NCBI RefSeq assembly: GCF_001679665.1
Contig: NZ_CP013244.1
Coordinates: 1,178,001-1,242,000, forward strand
Length of the DNA stretch: 64,000 nt
Direction of reading: 5' to 3'
Source of the DNA: Candidatus Viadribacter manganicus
GTDB taxonomy: Bacteria > Pseudomonadota > Alphaproteobacteria > Caulobacterales > Aquidulcibacteraceae
Every line of letters starts with the position of its first letter. Within the stretch, counting starts at the first letter, position 1. The notes below the pieces were generated by a model. It did not search any database, was not told the origin of the DNA, and saw only the letters and a program-made list of their open reading frames with translations. Shown here piece after piece: positions 1-7,598 of this stretch. Both the position numbers and the translations under genes were made by a program.

Positions 1-1
1 T

Positions 2-112
2 AACAAGCGGATCGATCTCATCAAGGACGGCGACCATAGGCTCTCACGTCCCGCCGACCTGGCGCGGCTGGTCGAGCGCGCCTCCATGATCGCCAACCAG
101 CTCGCGCGCTGA
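2..112 (+). CDS. alpha/beta hydrolase, C-terminal fragment
   Basis: Only the last 36 codons are in the window; the gene starts upstream of base 1. The tail carries a Lys-Asp-Gly-Asp-His-Arg-Leu-Ser-Arg segment. In small serine hydrolases of the ABHD10/BDES-like group this pattern holds the catalytic histidine close to the C-terminus. A short amphipathic helix follows and the frame ends at TGA. The family call rests on this one motif. The nucleophile elbow and acid residue lie outside the window, so the substrate cannot be guessed. Confidence 0.6.
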   Translation, partial: NKRIDLIKDGDHRLSRPADLARLVERASMIANQLAR

Positions 113-191
113 GCGAACGCCTTGGAATTGGCCGCCCTTTGGGGCATCGGTGAAGCGTCCTGAGGGGGACGAGACGGGGAGTTCCTGGTTC

Positions 192-863
192 ATGTCGATT
201 GTCGCCGCCTTAATCGTGCCTCTCGCCTTGGCGCAGTCCGCCGCCGCACCCACCGGTGCGATCGGCGAACGCTTTGCGCAGTGCCTGGCGCTGATCGAAG
301 AAAATCCGGTGCGCGCCTACGAAGAAGGCATGGCCTGGGCGGGGGAAGCTCAGTCGGTGCACGCTTATCGCTGCGCGGCCATGGCGCTGATTGCGCAAAA
401 CCGCTTCGACGAAGGCGCACGGCGTCTGCAATCGCTGGCAAGCGCGGTGAATCCGGAAAACACCGGCCTCCGCGCCGAGCTCTGGTCGCAAGCTGGCAAT
501 GCTTGGCTGCTTGGCCGCGAGCCAGGCCAGGCACGCAGCAATTTCACCCGCGCGATTACGGCCGTTGGCAACGATCCGGGGCAATTGCCGGACTTGTTGA
601 TCGACCGCGCGCGCGCCTACGCGATGGAGCGCGACTGGCGCCCCGCAGAGGAAGATCTCTCACGTGCGCTCGATATCCGGCCGAACGATCCGCTGGCGCT
701 GCGTTTACGCGCGGCGTCACGGATGAACCAGCGTTCGTACGAACTTGCAGAAGCGGACGCGCGCGCAGCGATCCGGATCGAGCCTGGCAACGAAGAGAAC
801 ACGCTCGTCCTCGGCGATATCCGCGAGAGCATCCGCACCGGCACGCCGTTCGAACGTAATTGA
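192..863 (+). CDS. secreted TPR-repeat protein
   Basis: A 223-residue protein with a short hydrophobic signal peptide (about residues 1-17, ending Ala-Gln-Ser-Ala-Ala-Ala), followed by helical repeats with TPR spacing. The clearest repeats lie in the C-terminal half, around an Asp-Ile-Arg-Pro-Asn-Asp-Pro-Leu-Ala turn and an Ile-Glu-Pro-Gly-Asn-Glu-Glu turn. The ATG at 192 is preferred over the in-frame ATG at 150, because it puts the signal peptide at the N-terminus and has a GGGGAG-like site about 10 bases upstream. TPR proteins are usually periplasmic scaffolds. No partner is evident from the neighbours. Confidence 0.75.
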   Translation: MSIVAALIVPLALAQSAAAPTGAIGERFAQCLALIEENPVRAYEEGMAWAGEAQSVHAYRCAAMALIAQNRFDEGARRLQSLASAVNPENTGLRAELWSQAGNAWLLGREPGQARSNFTRAITAVGNDPGQLPDLLIDRARAYAMERDWRPAEEDLSRALDIRPNDPLALRLRAASRMNQRSYELAEADARAAIRIEPGNEENTLVLGDIRESIRTGTPFERN

Positions 864-942
864 CGTTTCGCATTTTCCGCGACGGGAAATGCCCTCACAG
901 CCGTTAGAGTGGTTGTGAGGGTCCCATCGCTGGGAGGCGAAC

Positions 943-1323
943 GTGAATTTGAAAGCTATTCTTGCAGGCGCATTGGTCATGGTGGCGGCATGCGCAACGC
1001 CCGCTGGGGCGTGGACGCAAATCGGCGCCCGCGACGTGCGCGACCGAACCGATCGTGACGTGATCGTCGTCGAGGGTCCGCGCCAATTCGAGCGGATCAA
1101 GCTCTGCGTCTATCGCAACCCAGTGCATTTCTACGATGTCGACGTGTTCTATCGAAACGGCGGCCACCAAGACGTTTCAGTGCGCGCCCGCATAAACCCA
1201 GGCGAATGCACGCGCGTCATCGATCTTAACGGCGACGATCGCAACATCACGCGCGTTGCGCTCGTCTACGAAGAGACCAGCTTCCGCCGCCGTTCGGCGA
1301 CGGTGCGCCTGTTCGCGGAGTAA
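943..1323 (+). CDS. small secreted protein, DUF2541-like
   Basis: A 126-residue protein starting at GTG with a strong GGGAGG site 6 bases upstream. The N-terminus is a signal peptide with an Ala-Ala-Cys at about residues 16-17, so it could be either a lipoprotein or an ordinary secreted protein. The mature part is beta-rich. It carries the pattern Gly-Ala-Arg-Asp-Val followed by Asp-Arg-Asp-Val-Ile and a later Cys pair (Lys-Leu-Cys-Val-Tyr; Gly-Glu-Cys-Thr-Arg). This resembles the YaaI/DUF2541 family of small periplasmic proteins of unknown function. The family call is tentative. Confidence 0.6.
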   Translation: MNLKAILAGALVMVAACATPAGAWTQIGARDVRDRTDRDVIVVEGPRQFERIKLCVYRNPVHFYDVDVFYRNGGHQDVSVRARINPGECTRVIDLNGDDRNITRVALVYEETSFRRRSATVRLFAE

Positions 1324-1329
1324 CCTAGC

Positions 1330-1839
1330 TTAAGGGACGATGGCATCCGCGTTCGGGGCCGCCGCGATCTGGCGCAAATCCCAGCCTTCGCCGCGGATGT
1401 TGTCGACCTTCCAGCGATCATCTTCCCAGATGAGATCGTAGACGATGTCGGTGCGCGCGCCGGCGTTGTTGAAGCTCGCGCGCACGACGGCGTGGCTCCC
1501 TTCGGAAATCGCTTCGTTCTGCACATTGAGATCGCTGAGCTGATAGTCTTGCGCACCGATCACAGGATCGAAGTCGAGGATCGGTTCATTGATCTGTTCG
1601 GAACGCCGCGTCATCGCTTCCAGCAAGGTCCAAAGACTGTTCGACCATGGCGCTTGCTCGCGGAAATCGGGGAACTGCGCATCCGGCGTCATGTAGCGAT
1701 CATAGAGCGGGCGAAGAACGCCTGCCGGATCGGTCACGGCGCGGGCGCGGCCGGCGGTTTCGGTATTTTCGGCTGCGGGCGGCGTGCAAGCGGCCAACGC
1801 GGCCGCGCTCAATGCCAGAACCAATTCACGTCGACGCAT
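1330..1839 (-). CDS. lipoprotein, DUF3828-like
   Basis: A 169-residue protein with a lipobox (Leu-Ala-Ala-Cys at about residues 15-18), so probably lipid-anchored. The mature domain has the alpha+beta pattern of NTF2-like/DUF3828 proteins: an early 'Pro-Leu-Tyr-Asp-Arg-Tyr' helix, a middle Asp-Pro-Val-Ile-Gly-Ala-Gln-Asp strand, and a closing Trp-Lys-Val-Asp-Asn-Ile-Arg motif typical of that fold. It converges on the previous gene, with 6 bases between stops. Function unknown; domain assignment is from memory of the motif. Confidence 0.62.
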   Translation of the reverse strand: MRRRELVLALSAAALAACTPPAAENTETAGRARAVTDPAGVLRPLYDRYMTPDAQFPDFREQAPWSNSLWTLLEAMTRRSEQINEPILDFDPVIGAQDYQLSDLNVQNEAISEGSHAVVRASFNNAGARTDIVYDLIWEDDRWKVDNIRGEGWDLRQIAAAPNADAIVP

Positions 1840-1892
1840 CCCCGCCTCCTATTTCGGCGGAACTAAGCGCAAAGCCACGCATGGCGCTAGAA

Positions 1893-2399
1893 CTAACTGC
1901 GCACCCAGCCCACGGCAGGATCGTTGAAGTCAACAACGTCGCCGAGTTCGTAGACGTTGCGATAGCCGTAGCCGTAAAGATTGATGAAGGTCTGAATATT
2001 GAGCGCGAGTTCGACGCGCTTCAAGATGACGGGTCGCGCGTTGTTTGAGAAGTTATTGTTGCAATAGATCAAGATGCGCACGTTCGGATCGCGCAACGCT
2101 GTGCGTAGGCTCTGATCGGTGAAATCGGTGAACGGCAAATTGATCGCGCCGCCAATGTGCCCCTCGGTGTAGGCGGCGCTGGATCGCGCATCGAGAACGA
2201 TGGTGTTGGGTTCGCGCGCCATGCGTTGGAAGTCAGCGAGCGTGACGAGCCGATTGTCGCGATAGGCCTCAACTTCGCGCGTCAAATCGCGAAAGCCGGA
2301 ATAATTGATCTGCGCAGACGTGTTGGCTTGCGGCTCTTCCTGCGCGAGCGCGCTGGCGGACATCAAGCCTACGGCGAACGCGAGCACCACTGCACGCAT
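1893..2399 (-). CDS. periplasmic rhodanese-like protein
   Basis: 168 residues: a cleavable signal peptide (Ala-Leu-Ala-Gln at about 17-20), then a single rhodanese domain. The CH2A-like segment reads Val-Leu-Asp-Ala-Arg-Ser-Ser-Ala-Ala-Tyr, followed by Gly-His-Ile-Gly-Gly-Ala-Ile-Asn-Leu-Pro. The active-site loop starts Tyr-Cys-Asn-Asn-Asn-Phe, so the catalytic cysteine is present. The loop is longer than the six-residue loop of classical sulfurtransferases. Exported single-domain rhodaneses usually handle sulfane sulfur or sense cysteine redox state; the substrate is unknown here. Confidence 0.82.
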   Translation of the reverse strand: MRAVVLAFAVGLMSASALAQEEPQANTSAQINYSGFRDLTREVEAYRDNRLVTLADFQRMAREPNTIVLDARSSAAYTEGHIGGAINLPFTDFTDQSLRTALRDPNVRILIYCNNNFSNNARPVILKRVELALNIQTFINLYGYGYRNVYELGDVVDFNDPAVGWVRS

Positions 2400-2486
2400 G
2401 ACACCTCTCCCTCCGGAGAGGCTATGCGCGTTCTTGAACGCGAGACGCCTCCCCCATTCATGGGAGCAAGCGCAGGATTTGGGTTC

Positions 2487-2762
2487 TTATTGCGGCGTAC
2501 TGTTGATCATCGCGAGGAGATAAGGCGCACCGACAGTCAAGAAGCCGCCGATCAACAAACCCACCGGCATGCCCATGAGCGCGCCGACATAGCCGTTGCC
2601 GAGCCGCTCGCCCCAATCGAGCCCACGACCGCCGAGGCGAATGAGAAAGCCGACACCGGCGCCGATAAGCCCGCCCATGCCGCCGTAATTCCAGCCCAGC
2701 ACACAGAGCACAATCATGCCCGCGAACGCCGCGAGGGCGAGCAATAGCCTCAGTCCGTTCAA
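2487..2762 (-). CDS. small membrane protein of unknown function
   Basis: 91 residues, TTG start with GGGAG about 9 bases upstream. There are three hydrophobic stretches: residues 3-22, a Gly-rich segment at about 28-42, and 60-85. The central part is very rich in glycine (Gly-Gly-Met-Gly-Gly-Leu-Ile-Gly-Ala-Gly). I do not recognise the family. It sits between the rhodanese and the SPFH-like gene on the same strand, but gaps of about 90-100 bases make an operon uncertain. Confidence 0.5.
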   Translation of the reverse strand: MNGLRLLLALAAFAGMIVLCVLGWNYGGMGGLIGAGVGFLIRLGGRGLDWGERLGNGYVGALMGMPVGLLIGGFLTVGAPYLLAMINSTPQ

Positions 2763-2860
2763 GCAGGATCACTCCCTCGCAAGACGCAGCTGGCGTCCTT
2801 TGCGACTCTCTTGGCGCGTGTCCCGGTAGGGACGCAAGCCTCAGAGGCGCCGCAGCCGCC

Positions 2861-3886
2861 CTAGATGCGCTGTTCTGGCGGGTGTGCGCCGCCATTTGGG
2901 ACCGGACCGGGCGTCGGCGCCACACGCCGCGCCAGCGCATCACGCTGGGCGGTCGCGCCAATGAGGCCGAGTTCTTGCGGGGTCAAGACCATCAATTGGC
3001 CAGACGCGGCGAGCGCCTCGGCGATGTTCTGACGGGTTTGCATGTCCATGACCGCGAGCAACGCAGCGAGCGCGGCGGGATCACGGTTCTTGAACACGTC
3101 GGCCAGTTGATCGATCTGCTGGGGCCGGAGCGAGAGCACGCCGGCGGCGCGAGCAAGCGCGCGTGCAGCGGCGTGCTGCTCGGGCGTTGCGGTCGACGCA
3201 AGCGTGACTGCCCCAATAGCCGCCGGCAGCGCGCTAGCCGCAAACTCATCGGGCTGCGAATAGATGAAGTTCGCAGTGTGGAAGCGAACGCCGAGCGCCA
3301 TGCCGGCTTCACCGGCTTCATCGCCCTCGGTTTCGTCGCGGCGCAAACGCTCGATGGCGCCGCGCTCGACGTCATTCAGTGACGCGCGCAATTCTTCGTC
3401 GTTGCGTTTGCCGATTTCTGCGCGGAACGCGCTTTGGATGCGGCTTTCCAACGCCAGCGAGAATTCTTGAATCTCATAGACGTGCTTCAGCAGCGCGCGG
3501 TTCAAGCTGAACTGCACACGCGCATCGACGATGACTTTGTGCGAGTCCGCGGTGACGGCTTCGAACGGCAACGGGGCGCAATAGTGCGGGCGAAGATTGA
3601 TCGCGCCGGTGCGCGGATCCATCAGCTTCACGGTGCGGCGTCCGCCCGTCGTCGGATTGAGCGCGACGAATTCAATGTGCGGCGCCGTCGGCCCCTTCAC
3701 GATCTGCTCGTCAAAATCCCAAAGCACCACCTTGCCTTCAAGCGCGCGACGAAAGCCGCGATCATCTTGAGTGATGTAGGTGCGATCGTAGCGGGCCTCG
3801 TAATAGCGCCGCACGATGTAAAAGATCAGCACAAGCAAGACGACGCTTACGAGTGCAGCGATAGTAATCATGAGCGCCAACGACAT
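2861..3886 (-). CDS. membrane-anchored SPFH/band-7-like protein
   Basis: 341 residues. One N-terminal transmembrane helix (about 3-25) is followed by basic Arg-Arg-Tyr-Tyr residues. A band-7-like domain follows (about 50-215), containing the typical 'Val-Thr-Ala-Asp-Ser-His-Lys-Val-Ile-Val-Asp-Ala' strand and an Arg-Ala-Glu-Ile-Gly-Lys helix. The tail is helical and rich in Ala and Gln (about 215-320), ending in a Pro/Gly-rich stretch. The ATG at 3886 has GGGGG six bases upstream and is chosen over TTG at 3907. SPFH proteins oligomerise at membranes as scaffolds or protease regulators. No NfeD or protease partner is adjacent. Confidence 0.7.
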   Translation of the reverse strand: MSLALMITIAALVSVVLLVLIFYIVRRYYEARYDRTYITQDDRGFRRALEGKVVLWDFDEQIVKGPTAPHIEFVALNPTTGGRRTVKLMDPRTGAINLRPHYCAPLPFEAVTADSHKVIVDARVQFSLNRALLKHVYEIQEFSLALESRIQSAFRAEIGKRNDEELRASLNDVERGAIERLRRDETEGDEAGEAGMALGVRFHTANFIYSQPDEFAASALPAAIGAVTLASTATPEQHAAARALARAAGVLSLRPQQIDQLADVFKNRDPAALAALLAVMDMQTRQNIAEALAASGQLMVLTPQELGLIGATAQRDALARRVAPTPGPVPNGGAHPPEQRI

Positions 3887-3969
3887 GGCGACCCCCGCTA
3901 ATTGCAACAGCAGAACAAGCCTAGCCCAGTCGGGCGCCGCTTACAGCCCCCATGCGCGCATGACGCGAA

Positions 3970-5241
3970 TTATCGACCGGCGTCCGGGCGATCCAGTTGC
4001 AGCACGCAGGCGCCAGCGCCGGACGTCCGGACTTCGCGCGCGCGCGCGACGATGGTTGAGGCGCGGCCGCGGACATAGGGGCCAGGATTATCGGCGCGCC
4101 AGCGGTTGGGGCTTGGAAGGACGGCGGCGAGACGGGCAGCTTGCAACGGCGTGAGATCGGCAGCCGAAACGCCAAAACGCGCGCGCGCCGCAGCCTCGAT
4201 ACCGAAATTGCCGTCGCCCCATTCAATGTTGTTCAGATACGCTTCCATCACGCGCCGCTTGGGCCACATGAACTCGATCAACGCTGTAAAGTAGGTCTCA
4301 AAGCCTTTTCGAACCCAGCCGCGATCGGGCCAGAGAAAGAGGTTCTTCGCCGTTTGCTGGCTGATGGTCGAGCCGCCGCGCAATGCACGGCCCCGGCGAT
4401 TGGATTCAAGCGCATCTTGGATGGCTTCGATGTCGAAGCCGTCATGCGTGCAGAAATTTGCGTCCTCCGCGGCAATGACAGCACGCACGATGTGCGGCGA
4501 CATGCGGTTCAGCGGCACTGGATAATGGCGAATGGTCTGGCCTTCCGCTGCGCGCTGCATCATCAGCACGGTCGATGGCGGATCGAAGAACAAATACGCC
4601 AGCGCCCATGTCACCGGTGCAAGCACGAAGGCGATGAAAAGCACGCTGATGCTGGTGATAAACAGGCCATAGCGCTTGCGGCGCTTTATGCGGCCCAAAT
4701 CGAGATCAAGATTGCGTTTGGCGTCGCGACGGCGCTGGCGATCGCTGGCGCGAGGCGCCGGCTCCGGCATCGGAATTTCAGCTTCGCCGAACGGATACTC
4801 TTCCTGATCGAACACCGATTGCGACGGCGCGTCATAGGTGCGGTCAAGCTCTGCCAACGGCTCTTCGTGCAATATCTCAGCGGCAGCTTCGTGAATGCGC
4901 GGCGGCGGTTCTACGACGATTGGCGCCGGCGCCTCTTCGTACACAGGCGCAGGCGGCTCCGGCTCGGCATAAACCGTCTCATGGCGCGGCTCGTATGCTT
5001 CGAGGGGCTGAGCCGGTTCGACCGGTTCGGACGTGGGCGGTTCGTAAGCCTGGAGCGGCGCCGGTTCGGCCTCCGCCAACGGCTCCTCAGCGGCTCGCTC
5101 CGGCTCAGCGCTCGCCAAAAGGTGCTCGATTTCCGGTTCAGCTTCTTTAGGCAGCACTTCGGGCGCGGACGCTTCTTCAGCGCGCGCGTCTTCGGGCGTG
5201 GCTTCGCCTTGGTTCTTCGGCTCTTCCTCGTCCGGGTTCAT
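3970..5241 (-). CDS. mtgA: monofunctional peptidoglycan glycosyltransferase with acidic N-terminal extension
   Basis: A GT51 enzyme that polymerises lipid II into glycan strands at the periplasmic face of the inner membrane. Motifs seen: Ala-Ala-Glu-Asp-Ala-Asn-Phe with the catalytic Glu, Gly-Gly-Ser-Thr-Ile-Ser-Gln-Gln, and Leu-Asn-Asn-Ile-Glu-Trp-Gly. One membrane helix lies at about residues 192-217. Before it is a roughly 165-residue extension made almost only of Glu, Ala and Pro repeats, then a basic Arg/Lys patch; typical MtgA proteins are about 230-250 residues and lack this. The ATG at 5241 overlaps the queG stop as ATGA and is preferred over 5250. No transpeptidase domain follows. 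Confidence 0.93.
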   Translation of the reverse strand: MNPDEEEPKNQGEATPEDARAEEASAPEVLPKEAEPEIEHLLASAEPERAAEEPLAEAEPAPLQAYEPPTSEPVEPAQPLEAYEPRHETVYAEPEPPAPVYEEAPAPIVVEPPPRIHEAAAEILHEEPLAELDRTYDAPSQSVFDQEEYPFGEAEIPMPEPAPRASDRQRRRDAKRNLDLDLGRIKRRKRYGLFITSISVLFIAFVLAPVTWALAYLFFDPPSTVLMMQRAAEGQTIRHYPVPLNRMSPHIVRAVIAAEDANFCTHDGFDIEAIQDALESNRRGRALRGGSTISQQTAKNLFLWPDRGWVRKGFETYFTALIEFMWPKRRVMEAYLNNIEWGDGNFGIEAAARARFGVSAADLTPLQAARLAAVLPSPNRWRADNPGPYVRGRASTIVARAREVRTSGAGACVLQLDRPDAGR

Positions 5242-6374
5242 GCGTCCCATTCCTTAGCCACGCTGCGATCGCCTTCGCGCGGCGCCTGGACCGATTTGAG
5301 GCGCTCGAATGCCTCGGCGTCAAGCAATCGCCGCGCCGCCCATACCGCCATACCACGCACAAGTGGGGATGAATCGCCGATTAGGCGCTCCGCGACCGGC
5401 GCTAAGGATACATCGTCACTATTACCGATGGCGCAAACGACATTACGCACGAAGCGATCACGGCCAGTTCGCTTAACGGGCGTACCGGCAAAACGGGTAC
5501 GAAACGCCGCATCATCGAGCGCTGCGAGCTCACTCAGCGGCGCAATGCGCAGATCATCGCGCATCTCCAACCGCGCTTCGCGCGAGGTCTGCGCGAACTT
5601 ATTCCAGGGACATACAGCGAGGCAGTCGTCACAGCCGAAGATGCGATTGGCGACGGCTTGACGAAATTCAAGCGGGATCTGGCCTTTGTGCTCGATCGTC
5701 AAATACGCTAAGCAACGGCGCGCATCGAGTTGATACGGCGCCGGAAATGCGTTGGTCGGGCAGACATCGAGGCACGCGCGGCACGAGCCGCAGTGATCTT
5801 CTTCGGGTGCATCTGCTTCGATATCGGCCGCGCTCAAAATCGCACCGAGGAAGAGCCATGAGCCATGCTCGCGCGACACAAGGTTGGTGTGCTTGCCTTG
5901 CCATCCGAGCCCTGCGCGCTGCGCGAGCGGCTTTTCCATCAGCGGCGCGGTATCGACGAAGACTTTGACGTCAGCGCCGGTGTCGCGCGCGAGCCATTGC
6001 GCGAGCTGCTTCAGCTTGCCTTTGACGACGTCATGGTAATCGCGCCGCGCCGCATAAGCAGAGACGAGACCTTTTTGCTTGAGCTGCAAGAGAGCGATCG
6101 CATCATCGGCGCTGGCATAACTCTGGCCGACAAGTATCGCGCATCTGGCGTCAGCCCAAAGCGCCTGCGGGTGCTCACGCGGATTTACCCCTTCGCGCCG
6201 CTGACCCAGCCAATCCATGTCGCCGTGACGGCCATCGGCGAGAAACTCATGCAGTCGCGCACCCGCCGGCCAGGGCTCACGCACCGAAGCGACGCCAATC
6301 GCGTCAAAGCCAAGCGATTGGGCCTGGCTCTGGATCTTGCCGCGAATAGAGCGGGGATTGTCGCTGGTCGTCAC
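5238..6374 (-). CDS. queG: epoxyqueuosine reductase
   Basis: 378 residues, the usual length. It catalyses the last step of tRNA queuosine synthesis, reducing epoxyqueuosine with a cobalamin cofactor and two [4Fe-4S] clusters. Visible cluster motifs are Cys-Gly-Ser-Cys-Arg-Ala-Cys-Leu-Asp-Val-Cys-Pro and Cys-Asp-Asp-Cys-Leu-Ala-Val-Cys-Pro-Trp. Between them is the family signature ending Arg-Arg-Cys-Leu-Ala-Tyr-Leu-Thr-Ile-Glu. The Asp-Thr-Ala-Pro-Leu-Met-Glu segment with the proton donor is intact, and a HEAT-like helical tail follows. mtgA is translationally coupled downstream. queC of the same pathway lies at the far end of this window. Confidence 0.96.
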   Translation of the reverse strand: MTTSDNPRSIRGKIQSQAQSLGFDAIGVASVREPWPAGARLHEFLADGRHGDMDWLGQRREGVNPREHPQALWADARCAILVGQSYASADDAIALLQLKQKGLVSAYAARRDYHDVVKGKLKQLAQWLARDTGADVKVFVDTAPLMEKPLAQRAGLGWQGKHTNLVSREHGSWLFLGAILSAADIEADAPEEDHCGSCRACLDVCPTNAFPAPYQLDARRCLAYLTIEHKGQIPLEFRQAVANRIFGCDDCLAVCPWNKFAQTSREARLEMRDDLRIAPLSELAALDDAAFRTRFAGTPVKRTGRDRFVRNVVCAIGNSDDVSLAPVAERLIGDSSPLVRGMAVWAARRLLDAEAFERLKSVQAPREGDRSVAKEWDA

Positions 6375-6430
6375 CCAGCAGCCATAGCCGGTGCGTTAGC
6401 GCGCGTCTCCCCGGCTCGCCACTCGGTAAG

Positions 6431-7513
6431 TTAGCGGCGCAGTTCCGCCCCGATCTGGGCGCGCTGCTCTTCGACCAGCGCAATCCGCTCAAGCAATGGG
6501 ATCGCGATGTCCTCCTGGGCGCTCCAAGCCTCGGATACAACGCCACCGGCCTCGATCGCCGCCGCCGCCGTATCCAGCGTATCGGCAAGCTCCCGATAAA
6601 GACGCACGGTCTCGGGATACGTCTCAGTCATCTCAATGATGGTGCGTTGGAGGGTTTCCGCACCCGGCGGATAACGCATATCGCGTTGCTCGCGCAGCGT
6701 ACGCTGCGCCTCCGTCTCCGTTCGAGCGAGCTTCGTTCTCATTTGCACTGCGGCGTCACGTAGGGTCTGCGCCACGATCATCGTATCGGTCTCCGGCGCT
6801 TCGAGCGCGCGAATGCCGTATTCGCCGAAGGCAGCCAAGCCTCGATAATATTCGATCGTCGCTTCCATCACGAAGCGATTGGGATGATCGGTCGCGACGG
6901 CGCGCGAAGCTGCGCGAATGCGTCTGCTATCGATCGAGATCAGTTGGAGATGCGAGGTGTAGATCGCGCGCAGGCGCGCCCCAACGGCGCGCTCGCGATT
7001 GTTGATGGCGTCCAACCCATAGGCAGCGAACGCGTCAAGCGAGGTGATAATCTCGTCGAGGACCAACGGCAGATCGTTTCTCGCCAAGACGAGCGCCGCT
7101 TCCAAATCCACGCCATCCGGCCCCATTGCGGCGAGCGACGGCGGCGGACGCAGAGCAACGGCCCGCTCACGCACCGCCTGCGCACGCGCGATCGAGGTCC
7201 GGCGCCAGGATTCCATTTGCTCGATTGCCTGGCGCTTACGAATGGAGCCCGCGCCCACAGCATCGAGGATCGCAGTGTATCCCTCGACTTGATCCATTAA
7301 GCGGCCTGCCTCACCGAGGATGCCACTATACTCAAGGCTCCACGCGCCCATCTCACCCAGCATCTGGCGCACTTCAGCGATGCTCGGTTCACCTGGTGCA
7401 GGCGCTTGGGCCGCGGGCGGGCGCGGCTGCGAACGATTGGAGGGGTCGTCAGCATGGGCCGGCTGAACCGCAAGCACCAACCCAGCAGCCACCACAGATA
7501 TAAATCGCCGCAT
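6431..7513 (-). CDS. exported helical protein of unknown function
   Basis: 360 residues starting at ATG with a clear signal peptide (hydrophobic 4-16, cleavage near Ala-His-Ala at 19-21). After a Pro/Ala-rich linker (about 25-45) the protein is almost wholly helical, with heptad-like Leu/Ile/Ala spacing and many charged residues, consistent with an all-alpha or coiled-coil periplasmic protein. It has no cysteine-rich or catalytic motif that I recognise. It stands alone, about 55 bases upstream of queG on the same strand and downstream of gltB. Confidence 0.6.
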   Translation of the reverse strand: MRRFISVVAAGLVLAVQPAHADDPSNRSQPRPPAAQAPAPGEPSIAEVRQMLGEMGAWSLEYSGILGEAGRLMDQVEGYTAILDAVGAGSIRKRQAIEQMESWRRTSIARAQAVRERAVALRPPPSLAAMGPDGVDLEAALVLARNDLPLVLDEIITSLDAFAAYGLDAINNRERAVGARLRAIYTSHLQLISIDSRRIRAASRAVATDHPNRFVMEATIEYYRGLAAFGEYGIRALEAPETDTMIVAQTLRDAAVQMRTKLARTETEAQRTLREQRDMRYPPGAETLQRTIIEMTETYPETVRLYRELADTLDTAAAAIEAGGVVSEAWSAQEDIAIPLLERIALVEEQRAQIGAELRR

Positions 7514-7598
7514 GATCTCACCCCCTTCATCACAGATGACGGCAGCTCAGCGGTGTTCGCAAGTGTGAAACCGAACGCAGGAGCGCAAGATGCTTGCG

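Noticed and set aside
4141..5661. Long 506-codon open frame on the plus strand
   Set aside because: It is antisense to mtgA and queG, both certain. The translation is Arg-rich with no family features and reflects the GC-rich third-position bias of the opposite strand.
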